Source: Proteles cristata cristata (lineage: Eukaryota; Chordata; Mammalia; Carnivora; Hyaenidae). From it: DNA of 64,000 bases. Positions 11,101 through 22,412 of this stretch are shown here, one piece after another (the stretch's first letter is position 1; every line of letters begins with the position of its first letter). The notes under the pieces are model-generated. The model worked only from the letters and a program-made list of their open reading frames with translations. It was not told the origin of the DNA and did no database searches. The stretch is taken from contig JAESUZ010003282.1 of assembly GCA_017311185.1 (NCBI GenBank), forward strand, positions 434,001 to 498,000, written 5' to 3'. The position numbers and the translations under genes are program-made.

Positions 11101-11840
11101 CTGGTTTCCTATCCTCTCTTTACATCACTTTTATCTGGGTATATTGGGAGGACCTTTGCAGTTTTTATTTGTTGCCCATCTTAGTACATTATGCTTCTTT
11201 TCAATGAGTACTGTTTAGTTTTCAAGATAAATTTCTTTAATTTAATGAACCACCTATCACCTCTTGTTCCCTGATGACTGGTAAAGTCACAAAGATCATA
11301 GCAATATTTCAATGTGTATCTACTCTAAAGGTGCCAAATTTAGATATATGAAACATCTTATCTGTTACATTTCTTGTACACAGACTTGCCCTTTAAACAA
11401 GGCTCAAAACACTGTTCCTGTCCCACATTTCCTCCTAAAACTGCCTGTGAGGAGTCTGTTGCATGACTTTTCAGGCTTTCCTCCACTAAACCCAAACTAG
11501 ATTGCCCAATCTCAGTCTACTTTGTTTCTTGCAGTGGATAGAAACATCAGCATGTGAGTTGCATTACAAGTTAAGAGGGTTGTGAAAATTCTGACAATTT
11601 CCTAAATTGAAGCCAAGATGATCTAATTATTTTCCATGACACGTGTGTTGTGTGACTTAGGCTATCAAAATGTCTCTTGTAATTCTCTCTGCATGATTCT
11701 TGGGATCACCCATATTGTTAGCACTTACTTATGAAAGTGATTGATTTTAGTATTCTCAAGACAAATTTTTTCATTCCAGGTCTTTACAGTTAATAAGTTT
11801 TAAAAGCTAAGTTAAATCAATCTAAAACAATCTGTGTAAG
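8191..11840. other. Unique non-coding DNA
   Basis: No repeat family or gene recognised over about 3.6 kb. Open frames here stay below 100 codons and show no domain. 9840-10300 is somewhat less AT-rich than its surroundings and keeps a few CpGs. It is the kind of stretch where a conserved non-coding element could hide, but that needs cross-species alignment. Confidence 0.4.
9661..9690. repeat. (GAAA)n simple repeat
   Basis: Six AAAG/GAAA units followed by GAGAA. Confidence 0.9.
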
Positions 11841-11844
11841 AAAG

Positions 11845-12035
11845 ACTGTCATTCAGTGAAAAGAACCCTGGATCCAAAATATGTTGGCTCTAGAGTAGGA
11901 TCTGCCACTTAATAAACCTGATTTGGGGCAAGTTGCCTATGTTCCTGATTTTTAGTTTCTCTAATTTTTGAATGGAAAGAATAAGCCTTGCCCTTTCTCA
12001 GGGTACTTTGTGAAAACAAAATAATACATGTGATT
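11845..12035 (+). repeat. MIR SINE remnant
   Basis: It follows the MIR consensus order: 'ttggctctagagtaggatctgccactta', then 'ctgatttggggcaagttgcc', then 'tagtttctctaatttttgaatggaaagaata', and an end 'taatacatgtg'. This is the best preserved MIR in the window. Confidence 0.75.
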
Positions 12036-12573
12036 AATTTTTATTTTTCAATTGGAAAGCAGTCACCATATATACACCTAGGATTCAATGCCAATTTATC
12101 TCCTGAACAGAAACACTAGGAGGTGACTGTCAAAGACAGACCATCATGTAAAGAGACCAGGCCAAGCATCGATATAAGAAAGGCTGGTATAAAAACTATG
12201 GTTAATGTAAGTTTATTCTACATTAATACTACATCATGCCAAGAAGATAACTATCCCAGTGTATTTTGCAGTGGGCACAGCTGATATATTGGATTTAGTT
12301 CTTGGCATCATGTTTTTGAGACAGACATTTTCAAATTGCCATATGCCCAGAGGAAAACACCCAGATGGCAAGTTTCTATAAAAATGGAGCTTGCATAAAG
12401 AATGGCTAAAGAAACTAGAACATAGATAGCTCAGAAAAGAGAAGACCTGGAGACATAGTATAGTTGTGTTCAAACATTGGTAAGCTCTCAAGCAGGAAAG
12501 GCCTTAGACCTAATCTCAGGATTTTCTTGAGACCAAACTACAGTCATGGTTTCTCAGGAAATATTAAGGGACT
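12036..12573. other. Unassigned non-coding DNA
   Basis: No gene or clear repeat. A minus-strand frame of 85 codons at 12234-12491 has no recognisable domain. Confidence 0.4.
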
Positions 12574-12584
12574 CTATTATCATT

Positions 12585-12799
12585 TTTTTTTAAATTTTTA
12601 TCTTTCATTTATTTCTGAGAGAGAGAGACAGCATGAACAGGGGAAGGTCAGAGAGAGAGGGAGACACAGAATCTGAAACAGACTCCAGGCTCTGAGCTGT
12701 CGGCACACAGCCCCACTTGGGGCTCGAATCCACCAACCATGAGATCATGACCTGAGCCGAAGTCAGACGCTTAACTGACTGAACCACCCAGGTGCCCCT
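12585..12799 (-). mobile_element. Carnivore tRNA-derived SINE
   Basis: T-rich tail left, (GA)n body, and the antisense head ending GACTGAACCACCCAGGTGCCCC. The antisense B box is GGGGCTCGAATCC. Flanking repeats CTATTATCATT (12574-12584) and CTATTATCTTTT (about 12804-12815) are compatible with a target duplication with one change. Confidence 0.88.
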
Positions 12800-13209
12800 C
12801 TAACTATTATCTTTTATCACTCCTCTGACTATTAGGGTATAGTAGTTAGATTTGCAGGCAGGGCAGGTATCCTCTTCTTTCATATTACATACAATTTCTT
12901 ATCTGGTTGAAAATGAAGTTTTCCTAGAAATAGTTGATTTCAGCAGAAACATGCTCTCCTTGCTTATAATTCTTTATGATATTTTTTAATATACAATTGC
13001 ACACATACAAAAGAGTATTTGAGATTCGTTATTTGGAGAGGAAGTTAAGGGTAATGAGAAGGGAGGCTTTGTGGTAATAATGTTCTATTTCTTAACCTGG
13101 GTGGTAATTACATGGATGTGATCACTTTGTGATACTTTCCTGACCTATACACTTAATGATTTATGCAGTTTTCTGTATACACATTATAATTCAAAAATAT
13201 AGTTGACTT

Positions 13210-13400
13210 GGGGGTACCTGGGTGGCTGATTTGGTTAAACATTCGACTCTTGAATTCAGCTCAGGTCACAATCCCAGAATCATGGGATCGAGATCCATGT
13301 CAGCTCTGTGCTGAGTGTGGAGTCTGCTTAAGATTCTCTCTCTACCCACCTATGCCCCTCTCACTCACAAGTGTGCACTTTCTCTCTCAAGAAAAAATAT
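13210..13400 (+). mobile_element. Carnivore tRNA-derived SINE, old copy
   Basis: Head GGGGGTACCTGGGTGGCTG, B box decayed to GGGATCGAGATCC, CT-rich body and an A-rich tail. A weak duplication (TATAGTTGACTT left, TATATGGTTGATTTT right) flanks it. The divergence indicates an early feliform or carnivoran insertion. Confidence 0.85.
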
Positions 13401-13429
13401 CTATATATGGTTGATTTTAAAAAGGATAT

Positions 13430-14995
13430 AAGTAATTTGTATTTAAGACATAAAGCATACAAAAAGTCTTTAAACTCTTGTAAGTATCAGGAAGCATTAT
13501 ACAAATAAAGAACTTAAAAATGTTCCATACCATTGAATTTGTTTATATATATATATATATGCTCCCATTTTTATCCCTTTCTATCTCCTCTTCTTAGAGG
13601 TAACTGCTATATTGATTTGCATTTTTTTAAATCTTCCCTTTCTTGAAAAAAAATGTTGTATCCCAAACCTATGTCACCCTAAACAGAATTTTTTGTTTTC
13701 TTTTGCTTGTTTTAGAGCTTTATCAAAAATGCCTATCTACTGTGTGTAGTCTTCTGTGATTTCCTTTTTCCATGTTGTTACATGAATTGTTCTTTCTACT
13801 GATTTATTGGAAAAAGGCTTTATTGGCTAAACATGTTGCAAAGATCTTCCCCTGTTTTGTGCCTTATTGTTTTACTCTTTTAATGATGTCATATGATGAG
13901 CAGAGATTTAAAAATTTTAATGTGGTTGTATTTATTATCTTTCTTTTATAGTTACTAGTTTACATCTCATTTAGGAAGTCATTCCTTTTTTTTAAATCAT
14001 ATAGATATTCTTCTATGTTATCTTCTAAGTTTTGAAAGAACTGTACTTTCACATATAAGTCTTAATGTGTCTGGTATTGAACTAGGCGTACAATGGTTTT
14101 TGGGTTTTTTTTTCATACGAACAATCAATTATATCAGCATCATTGGCTAAACAGTACCTCATTTGCCCACTGATTCTCAATGCAACCTTTGTCGTATAAC
14201 AAATGTATATACATAGGCATATTTCCAGGCTCTCTGTTGGATATTTGTCTATTCCTATGCCAATATCACATTGTTCTGTTACTGTAAATTTGTAATATCT
14301 CGATAATTTGTAGACAAGAACCTTCCCTTTTCATTTCTTCTTTGAGACTGTCATGGCTCTAATTGACCCTTTTTGCCCCCATTTGCATGTTATTATTAAT
14401 TTATCAAGGTCCCTATAAGCTCCAGGCATGCCTATGACTTTAATAATACTAAATCTTTAGCACAATGTGGACAAGTTTGACCTCTTTTATCAAGTCATCT
14501 TAACCAGGAAGATCATATGACTCCTTTTACTTATGTCTCTTTACTGTTATTCTATAGAGTTTTATGATTTCCTCTATACAGGTCTTTAACTCCTTTATAT
14601 TTTTGAAGACATTCTTAGGTACCTTACATATTTTGTTGCTATTGTAAGCTTTTTAAATTGCACTTTTGTACTGTTGTTTTTGTGTGTACAGACATGAAAT
14701 TGAATTTTTTTGGGTATTTTATCTAGCTTCTTTTATAGTCTTATTAATTTTAATAATTTACAAATGAATTAGTTTGGGTTTTCTGTGTAGAAAACCATAC
14801 ATTTGTGAGTAATGACCATTTAGTTTTTCTTTTTCAGTCTTTGTGACATTTGTTCTCACTCTACTGTGTACAAAGATCTGCAGTAAAACTTTAAATAGCA
14901 GTGGTTATGGAGGGCAGGCTTATCTTGTTACTGATTTTAATTTGAATACTTAGAAGGCCTTCTTATATAAATGTGGTTTCATAAGACATCATCTC
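13430..14995 (-). mobile_element. Ancient L1 (L1M/HAL1-type) 3' half, minus strand
   Basis: Many phrases match the antisense of L1 ORF2 and its 3' part in the right order. They include 'gttgcaaagatcttcccctgt', the 'tcttttaatgatgtcatatgatgagcagag' stretch, 'tatgccaatatcacattgttctgttactgtaa', 'ggtctttaactcctttatatttttgaagacattcttaggtacctt' and 'aatagcagtggttatggagggcaggcttatcttgtt'. Frame is lost everywhere. This copy is far more diverged than the L1s at the two ends of the window. Confidence 0.8.
13543..13560. repeat. (TA)n tract
   Basis: Nine TA units inside the old L1. Confidence 0.9.
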
Positions 14996-15380
14996 TCTTT
15001 GGAAATTGCTCAAAATTAACAAAAAAACTTAAATGAGAAAAAGGCCATATTCTCTATCTTCATTAAAACTAGGGGACACATATAATTCATAAACACAAAA
15101 ATGCATATAAAAGCTTCCCCAAAATAGCTGAGCAAAGAGGAACAAAATCATGCAAAATTAAAGAATTGTAAAAGATTAGAGAGAAAAATGCATTCTAGAA
15201 GACAGGAAATAGGTATCTAAATGATGCAGAGCTGCAGTAGCTGAAAAATAAAATCAAAAGAAAGGAACAGAAGCTAAGTTCAAGATACAATTCAAAAAGG
15301 CTTTCTTGAGATTAAAAAAAAACACACAAAACAAAAGTTGTACATGTGATGCTGCTTTACCTCTCATGTAATACCTCACA
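14996..15380 (+). repeat. Possible L1/HAL1 ORF1-like remnant
   Basis: A-rich, with words such as 'gctgagcaaagaggaacaaaatcatgc' and 'caagatacaattcaaaaaggctttc', which resemble the coiled-coil and RNA-binding parts of L1 or HAL1 ORF1. No frame is open. It directly abuts a minus-strand L1, so it is a separate or rearranged piece. Confidence 0.35.
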
Positions 15381-15840
15381 CTCTTCCTTTCCAACCCGGC
15401 CTGGCAGAATGGTTCCCACAAAGAAGGGTGGCAAGAAGAAGAAGGGCCATTCTGCCATCAACGAGGTAGTGACCAGAGAATACATCATCAGCATTCACAA
15501 AGCGCATCCATGGAGTGGGGTTCAAGAAGCATACCCCTCGGGCACTCAAAGAGATCCAGAAATTTGCTATGAAAGAGGTGGGAACCCCAGATGTGCCCAC
15601 TGATGCCAGACTCAACAAAACTATCTGGGCCAAAGGATTAAGGAATGTTCCATATTGTATCTGTGTGTAGTTGTCCAGAAAACATAAGGAGGGTGAAGAT
15701 TCAACAAACAAGCTCTGTACGTTGGTTACCTACATGTCTGTCACCACTTTCAAAAATCTACAGACCGTTAATGTGGATGAGAACTAATTGCTGATTGTCA
15801 AATAAAGGCATTTCTGCCTTAAAAAATAAATAAAATAAAA
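15381..15840 (+). pseudogene. RPL31: RPL31 processed pseudogene (60S ribosomal protein L31)
   Basis: The ATG at 15409 begins a 125-codon reading that follows ribosomal protein L31: the KKGGKKKKG basic start, [11 protein letters not shown], then in a shifted frame [46 protein letters not shown] and TVNVDEN, with the stop at 15785-15787. An extra A in 15499-15501 shifts the frame and an in-frame TAG lies at 15668-15670, so no L31 can be made. It has no introns, keeps a CTCTTCCTTTCC-type 5' UTR start (5' TOP), has an AATAAA at 15801 and an A-rich tail from 15821. It is therefore a retrocopy made by L1 machinery. L31 normally sits in the large ribosomal subunit near the polypeptide exit. Similar A-rich strings at about 15313-15336 and 15840-15862 may be the target duplication, but this is weak. 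Confidence 0.93.
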
Positions 15841-15859
15841 TAAAAAGCAAAACAAAACA

Positions 15860-16450
15860 AACCCACTTGAATCTGTATATGCAAGGGCACATTTCATACA
15901 GGAAGAAAAATAAAACTGACCAGAAAACTCAATATTGTCACATGCCCAAGTAAATTACTTGGGCTTTAAAGATAAAGAAGGAATCTTTTGGACAGTGGTA
16001 TAAAAAGAACAAGACACTTGTAATGGGGAATAAAATCAAGCCATTCATAGATTTCTCCACAGCAACAGACAGAGGAAAAGAGCTACAAATTACTCAAGGG
16101 AAGAAACTATGAGCCAAGGATTTTTTTTATTCAACCAAGATGTTCTTCAAATATAAAGACCTCAGATAAACAAGTTTGAATATGTAGGAAACCATGGAAG
16201 AGTTTCCCATGAGCTTTTCTTGAGGAAACTACTGGAAAATTAATTTCAAGCCAGAGACAAGCTAGGGAAGTTGTGGGAAAATAATCCATGACATTATTTT
16301 GTTGAGCATTGAACATATGTAACTATAAAACCAAGGCTCAAACAAATGTAGGGCTTATGGCATCAGAACAGAATGTGAAAGTTATATACCAAATATGTAG
16401 AAATGAGCCAGCTAACTAAAATTGGCAAGAAAGAGGAAACAACATGAAAG
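15860..16450 (+). repeat. Possible HAL1/L1 remnant
   Basis: A-rich plus-strand sequence with phrases like 'ttcaaccaagatgttcttcaaatataaag' and 'ggcaagaaagaggaaac', as in diverged HAL1-type ORF1 regions. The reading frame is fully decayed. It would be the downstream part of the element into which the RPL31 retrocopy landed. Confidence 0.35.
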
Positions 16451-16950
16451 ATAAGTTCATTGATTACAAAGGTGCTCTATTAGGAGTTAAATGAATCCTT
16501 CAAAGCTAAAAAACCAGTAATATAATTATAGATGTTATCTAATAATATAAACAAATATCGATACAGTTAATATTAACAACAAAAATTAGGAAGTAGAGAA
16601 AAAGAAATAAAATGGAACACTATTTTATCATTATTCAAAGTAGACATAATTACTTCCACAAGACATAGATAAGTAGGGATATCATATAAAGTCTTAAGTA
16701 TAAAATAATGATTAGAACAAAAAGACAAACGTTATCATTACTAGAAGAACTACACATAAAACATAAAATAAGAAATCAGACCACTATTTTACATCTCTTT
16801 AAAAGCCTGTAAAAGAACTATGTAAAATTATACAATAGAGGTTAGAAATATCTTTCATATCAATAAATATAAATGAACATAACTCACATAGTTTCAGAAA
16901 AATTTTTCAATAAAATAAAATACTGTATATAACTATACTTTCTGTATATT
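16451..16950. other. A-rich unassigned DNA
   Basis: No clear repeat. The composition continues that of the flanking L1-like pieces. Confidence 0.35.
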
Positions 16951-16955
16951 TATAC

Positions 16956-17821
16956 ATGAAAGGTTCTGGTCCCCAATTCCAGCATGGTGTTTGTGTGGAT
17001 GCATGTGTGTGGGGAGGGAGAAGGACTTTCTCCACACCAAAAAGAAATTTTCCAGCACCAACTGAGTGTCCTACAATTTAACTCAATACCCATACTATCT
17101 ACCCAGAGACTGCATCAGATCCCAAAGGTTAAGTGTTCAGTCCTACAAGACTGCTCCTATCCACCTCGCTAGATGTCAATTGCAAGTCCAGGTTACCACC
17201 CGTGTTTCTGATCAATTAGCTATATATCGAAAGTTCCACAGATTCTCTCCTTGGGTTTGAGTAATTTGCTAGAGGAACTCACAAATCAAAAAGAAACATT
17301 TTTTCTTACTAGATCACTGATTTATTATAAAAGGATATAACTCAGAAAGAGCCAAATGGAACAGTTGCATAGGGCAAGATACGGAAAAAGGATTCCATGC
17401 CCTGTCCAGATGCGCCATTCTTCCCAAATCTCCATGTGTTCACCAACTTGGAAGCTCTCTGGACCCTGTCCTTTTGGAGCCTTTATGGAAGCTTTGCTAC
17501 ATAGGCGTGATTGATTAAGTCATTGGCCATTGGTGAATGAATTTAATCTCCAGTCCCTCTCTCCTCCCCAGAGATGGGGGTGGGGCAGGGATGGGGGGGA
17601 GGTTTGAAAGTTCCAACCCTCTAATCACATGAATGGTTCTCCTGGCAACCAGATCCCCATCCTTAGGTTACCCAAGGGTTTTCCAAAAGTCACCTCATTA
17701 ACAAAGCAGAAGACACCTTTACTGCTTTTATCACAGGAAATTCCAAGGGTTTTAGGAGCTCTGAGCCAGGAACAGTGGATGAAGACCAAATATACATTTC
17801 TCATAAATCACAATATCACAG
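16956..17821. mobile_element. Solitary LTR of an ancient endogenous retrovirus
   Basis: About 865 bp with the word order of an old mammalian LTR: 'gtaatttgctagaggaactcacaaa', 'tttattataaaaggatataa', 'gcatagggcaagatacgg', 'tccatgccctgtccagatgcgcc', 'gattgattaagtcattggccattgg', 'ccaaccctctaatcacatg' and 'ggaaattccaagggttttaggagctct'. No gag/pol-like frame accompanies it, so it is a solo LTR. Possible 5-bp duplication TATAC at 16951-16955 and 17822-17826. Exact family not assigned; orientation uncertain. Confidence 0.65.
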
Positions 17822-17826
17822 TATAC

Positions 17827-18240
17827 ATAATAAAGAACTAAAACAAAGTAATTTAGAAGGATTGAAAATAAAAGGAAAACAAATTATACAAGACAAATGC
17901 AAGCAAAAAGGAAGCTGGAGTCAAAAGATATTAGTCAAGGCAGAATTCTGGCCAAAAAACATTAACTGAGACAAAGAACACTCTGTAATGTTAAAAAGAG
18001 CCATTCACAATAAAAATATAATAGTGTTGAATGTCTATGAGCCAAATGTCTCAACTTCATTAAACAAAAACTACAAGATAGAGAGATACAAATATAGCAG
18101 AAGACTTAAGTTACCTCTCAGCCCATGATGGTTAATAAAAGAAAGATATAAAAGAATGAAATAATAATTTTCTAAGACAGTATAATTTACAAAAATCAAC
18201 CAGTAAAGAGGTAAAAACATTAGTTTAATTTCAAAGGACA
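17827..18240 (+). mobile_element. Old L1 ORF2 fragment (endonuclease region)
   Basis: Decayed codons on the plus strand read DKEHSV, then IVLNVYEPNVS, matching the 'DKEGHYI...ITILNIYAPN' part of the ORF2 endonuclease domain. Frames are broken after that. It lies just downstream of the LTR, which may have inserted into this L1. A minus-strand open frame in the same place is antisense and has no support. Confidence 0.6.
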
Positions 18241-18360
18241 AAAAAGAGAAACTTGTCAATTTACTACCTCATGTAGCTTTTCTTTCTACCAAACTTTTGA
18301 AAAATTTCAGTAGTTCCAAAGAATACAACATATCAGCAATTGTATTTTAAAAGTTAGCTA

Positions 18361-18579
18361 GGGGCGCCTGGGTGGCTTGTGGGTTAAACCTCTGACTCTT
18401 GGTTTCCACTCATTTCATGGTCTCATGGTTCCTGGGTTCCTGGGTTTGAGGCCCACATTGAACTCTGCACTGACAATGTGGAATCTGCTTGGGATTCTCT
18501 GTCTCCTTCTCTCTTTGCCCCTTACCTGCTCACTATCTCTCTCTCAAAATGAATAAACAAACATTAAAAATAACTAAAT
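18361..18579 (+). mobile_element. Carnivore tRNA-derived SINE
   Basis: Head GGGGCGCCTGGGTGGCTTGTGGG with a short extra duplicated phrase (CCTGGGTTCCTGGGTT) before the B box. CT-rich body and AATAAACAAACATTAAA tail. Duplications AAAAGTTAGCTA (18349-18360) and AAAAGTTAGTTA (18580-18591). Confidence 0.92.
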
Positions 18580-18658
18580 AAAAGTTAGTTAGATATTATT
18601 TAGTTCATTAATATTTATTATTATTTAGTTCGTTATTTGTTCGTTAATATTTATCGTT

Positions 18659-18682
18659 ATCACCTTGGAATGCCAAGGTGAT
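18659..18682. repeat. Perfect inverted repeat
   Basis: ATCACCTTGG and CCAAGGTGAT around the loop AATG. It follows a short degenerate direct repeat (TTAGTTCRTTAATATTTAT) at about 18598-18657. Confidence 0.85.
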
Positions 18683-21600
18683 CAAGGTCATTGAAGACTA
18701 GATTACAGAGAGCAGGAGGGTTGATATAACCCAAAAATGAAGGTATACTGCTGACCCTTCCTGGTAAAAGAACAATTGCTCTTGTGTTTCTTTGTAATTG
18801 GTAAAAAGAGCACAATTAATTTCTGAATTGATTCGCTTTACACACTGGGACCATATCTGAAGATCCCACACATAGAACAGCAGAAGCAATTAGAATCTGT
18901 ACATAATTAAGTTTATCATAACCTACAGTTATTCTTCCACATTCACCTGTCTTTTGTACAGATGGGAATATTGGGAGTTGATAGGTATCATTATTGCTAC
19001 ATTTTAAAAGTTTTAATGGTAACAATAATTTTGTCAATTTCCATAAAAATGTCGTTGCTTTTGGTTTCATATTCTGGGATGTTCTCATTCCATGGGTCAG
19101 GGAGTCTAAGTCAAAATTCTATATATCATCTGGCATCCTAATTTCCTGCTGTGACAAGTGGTGCCATAGTGGTATTTTGGATTCCTAGAGGGTTTTTTTT
19201 TTTAAAGATATATAGATTAATTAATAAATCTATTTATCTCATTCCTAAGAACACCATAGTTCTTTAACTACCACCAAACATTCCTGTCCAAACAGAGATT
19301 CTTCTCTGATTATCATTCGTTCCTTCTGCCTGTTTCATTAAAATATACTCCTCTTTTCTCTGCTATTTGGCCTCTGCCACTTTAAATCCTATTTCCCATT
19401 GAAATTAGGGAATTTGGGTCAGTGGGATATCTCTCTAGTCTTCAGAGGGCAGACAGCATAGAGCTTTTCAATGATGTTGGATCTCTCCACAAGAATGCAT
19501 TTTTGAATGATTAAGAAAATGAATGTCTGACCTCTAGAGAAACTGGGATACGAAATGGGATGGATCATATATAATAAATCCATGCTAACCTTTCTATCTG
19601 CCTAGGTTTCTGAATTTCTTGCTCTATAATATGCTAGGGAAGTTTTGTCATCTAAGTATTGAATATAGGTCACCGCTGAGTCCTGGTTTAGTCAACTAAC
19701 AAAGACCACCATCAGAACTCTTTCTATTTGTTCAAGTTAACACATTAATTAATTAATTAAGTGCTTCAGGTAAGTGTATCCAGAATGAAAATTTTGGTTC
19801 AAGGCAATATTATATTCTATTCTACTTGGCTTAATAGCCTTAGAATTTATTCCATTCCGTATTCTCCAGGTATCTGCTGGTAAAAATTAGAGAAGCTTTG
19901 TAAATATTTTGCTGTTTACTTTTTCCTGAGTCTGATTTTGTGCATGTCCCCATTGGGGAATATGTAAACAGATTCCAGCTACAGATATAGAGGCAATTGA
20001 TAGATGGTGAGGTTATTTTAAGGAGAATAGTTCTCCTCCTATAAGGCAACTGCTTTGGGTAAGGTTGTTACCCTATCTTCAAGCAAGAGAAGATTAGTGT
20101 TTTTAGTCAAGAAGGGAGACGTTTCTTCTGCTTGGCCAGAGATGCTCATATATCTCAGTTTCTTCCTCATCCACCCAAAAATTTCCATTTTAAGTGTCAG
20201 GGTCCGTAGTCTTTTCCTATCAGTGCCTTTCTTTTCAAATAACAAACTCTCCAAAGGCTAAGTTCCAGTTATACAGCATCCTATGTAACTAGATTTTTAG
20301 TCTAATTTTCAGCCCTAATAATCTAATATCTAATATTAATAACAAATAATACTAATCTAATACCTGCCCTGCACTAAAATAAATAATGAGTGATTTTTTT
20401 TTCAGGGCTACCTTGCACAAATTTTGATCATGCCTTGTTCTGAGAGGTTAAAACCCTGTGTTTGTGATTTTACTTCTGTAAATTCTCCAGGAGCAGACAT
20501 CTTTAAGTACCCTATAGTACTTAAAAATCACCATTACTACCATATATCCAACTGTGCTCCCAGATTATTGCCTTCTATAGGCAATTAATTTCAAGTAATC
20601 TCAGCTGGTAATTTAAGAAATCACGATTGCAATGCATGCCATAGATGACCAGTACCCTGTTTTCCTGCAGGATTTATAGCATCTCTGCATTTACAGTCAT
20701 AGCTCAGTAACTCAGTCTAAGATTTCAGTCTTGGTGAATGTGTTTTGTTGGCCTACTGTTGGAAACAAGTATTGGATAACTTAGGGTCTAGTCAGGAAAA
20801 GATAAATAGTGCTTTGTTTTTCAAACAGAGGTGATATAATATTGAAAACTGGTTATAATTTTTGAAGAGCTAGGAGAACAAAAAAGGGAAAGTGATGTAA
20901 TCCAGAGATTAATGCAGAATGGAACAATATCCCTAAGTCTGGGAAACAGAGGAGAAGAGGTGATGTGTTACAAGAGGTCAGGAACACCTCTCTGCCATGT
21001 GACTTGGTGTGCAAAATAGGCATGGCACCCAAGGGGGGCACTGCCAGGTCAGTGCTGGAACCATGGAGCAAGTGGTGCTGAAAAGCCAGTATAAGAGTCA
21101 CCAAGGGCATTCTGGGCAGCCAGTCGTTAGGACTGTTGAGAGGGTGTAACACACTAGAACCAGGACTGAGGAAGAGATTCTGTACAGTGGGTGCCAGAAG
21201 TACAGAAAGGTGCTCTTGAAAGGAAGGCTTGAGAGAGAAAGAGTCATCTCCTCTCCATTTGATCTTCTAATATTCACCAGTACCTCACAGTGGTAGAATG
21301 TAACCAGAAACCAGTCAGGAAAAGAAGGTTGTCATGTGGCAACACAGTGGAACATAGAAGGGTGGTAAATGAGGTAAAGATCTCTCATGCAGATGACTTT
21401 GTCTCTCTTTGTCTTAGTTTTTCCGGTGGCAGGGGACTTCTGTTCTCCCAGAATTTGTAGTATAGGGCATCTATTTCTATGTATACTAGTTCTGATTCTT
21501 ACTTCAAAGGACCACTCTGATTTGTCTCTTTTTTCCATTTTCACTATTGTTTTCTTACTCCAAGACCCTTCCACCTAGTACTTGCCTTGTTTTCACCTTC

Positions 21601-22039
21601 CAAATACAAATATACTACAAATTCTTACTTTTTTTTTTTTTGACATGTACCGGACTCTATGCTTCAGAATTATTGGTACATTAGTCAGGATAGGTAGCTA
21701 TGAATTTATCTTTTATTATTTTTTTTATTGTCAAATGGAAATAAACTTGAAGGCATTTGGGAAAATAAAGACTCTAAAACAAAGAGCTGTGTCATTGTCA
21801 AATCTAAAAACGTAAAGTTCAGAAGGTAGATTTATTACATCAGTGAAACTTATTAGATTAGTGATTAGTTATCAACATGATGCCCTGATTGGAATCCTTT
21901 ATTGACCTTCCACTCCCCCAGCCCCGTGATATATCCCCAGAAATTGTTCACAACAGGCATTCTTCCTTTAGATGTGACATACTCTCAAATCTCCATAGAT
22001 TAAACTCTTCCACCTTCCCCTTTTCTTCCTTTCCTTTTT
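18683..22039. other. Unique AT-rich non-coding DNA
   Basis: About 3.3 kb without a repeat or gene I can name. The longest open frame (20853-21152, minus, 99 codons) has no recognisable motif. A TTAATTAATTAATTAA string occurs near 19745. Confidence 0.4.
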
Positions 22040-22412
22040 AGCAGAGTAAATACTCTTCACTGAGCTAGACGCTGCTTAGTTGTTCTCACCTTTGTGAAGC
22101 CTTTCCATATCACGTGGCACATTTCCTGAATATGTGGTTCACACTAATTGTATATAACTTATCATATAATGTTTTTAACATTTTAATACAAAAGTGGCAT
22201 ACTAAAGAAGATGGATTTTCCATAGTATGATTTACCAAGGGAGCCCAACCAAACACGAATTTCAACATTGTATTCAATGTTCGATGCGTTCTATCTCCTC
22301 CATTAAATTATGAACTCCAGCTTGAAAGAAAGAAATAAATGTCATTTGTATTTCTATTTCTAGTATCTAGTTCAATGCTGGGTACATAGTGGGCTTCAAT
22401 AAATGCCTAATG
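22040..22412 (+). repeat. L2 LINE 3' end
   Basis: 'tgtgaagcctttccatatcacgtggcac' followed by 'aaattatgaactccagcttgaaag' and 'gctgggtacatagtgggcttcaataaatg'. This is the L2 3' UTR order, whose usual form is 'gtaagctccatgagggcag...gcctggcacatagtaggtgctcaataaat'. Strongly diverged. Confidence 0.65.

Noticed and set aside
15346..15603. 85-codon frame as a small basic protein gene
   Set aside because: It is the first part of the frameshifted RPL31 retrocopy plus upstream codons.
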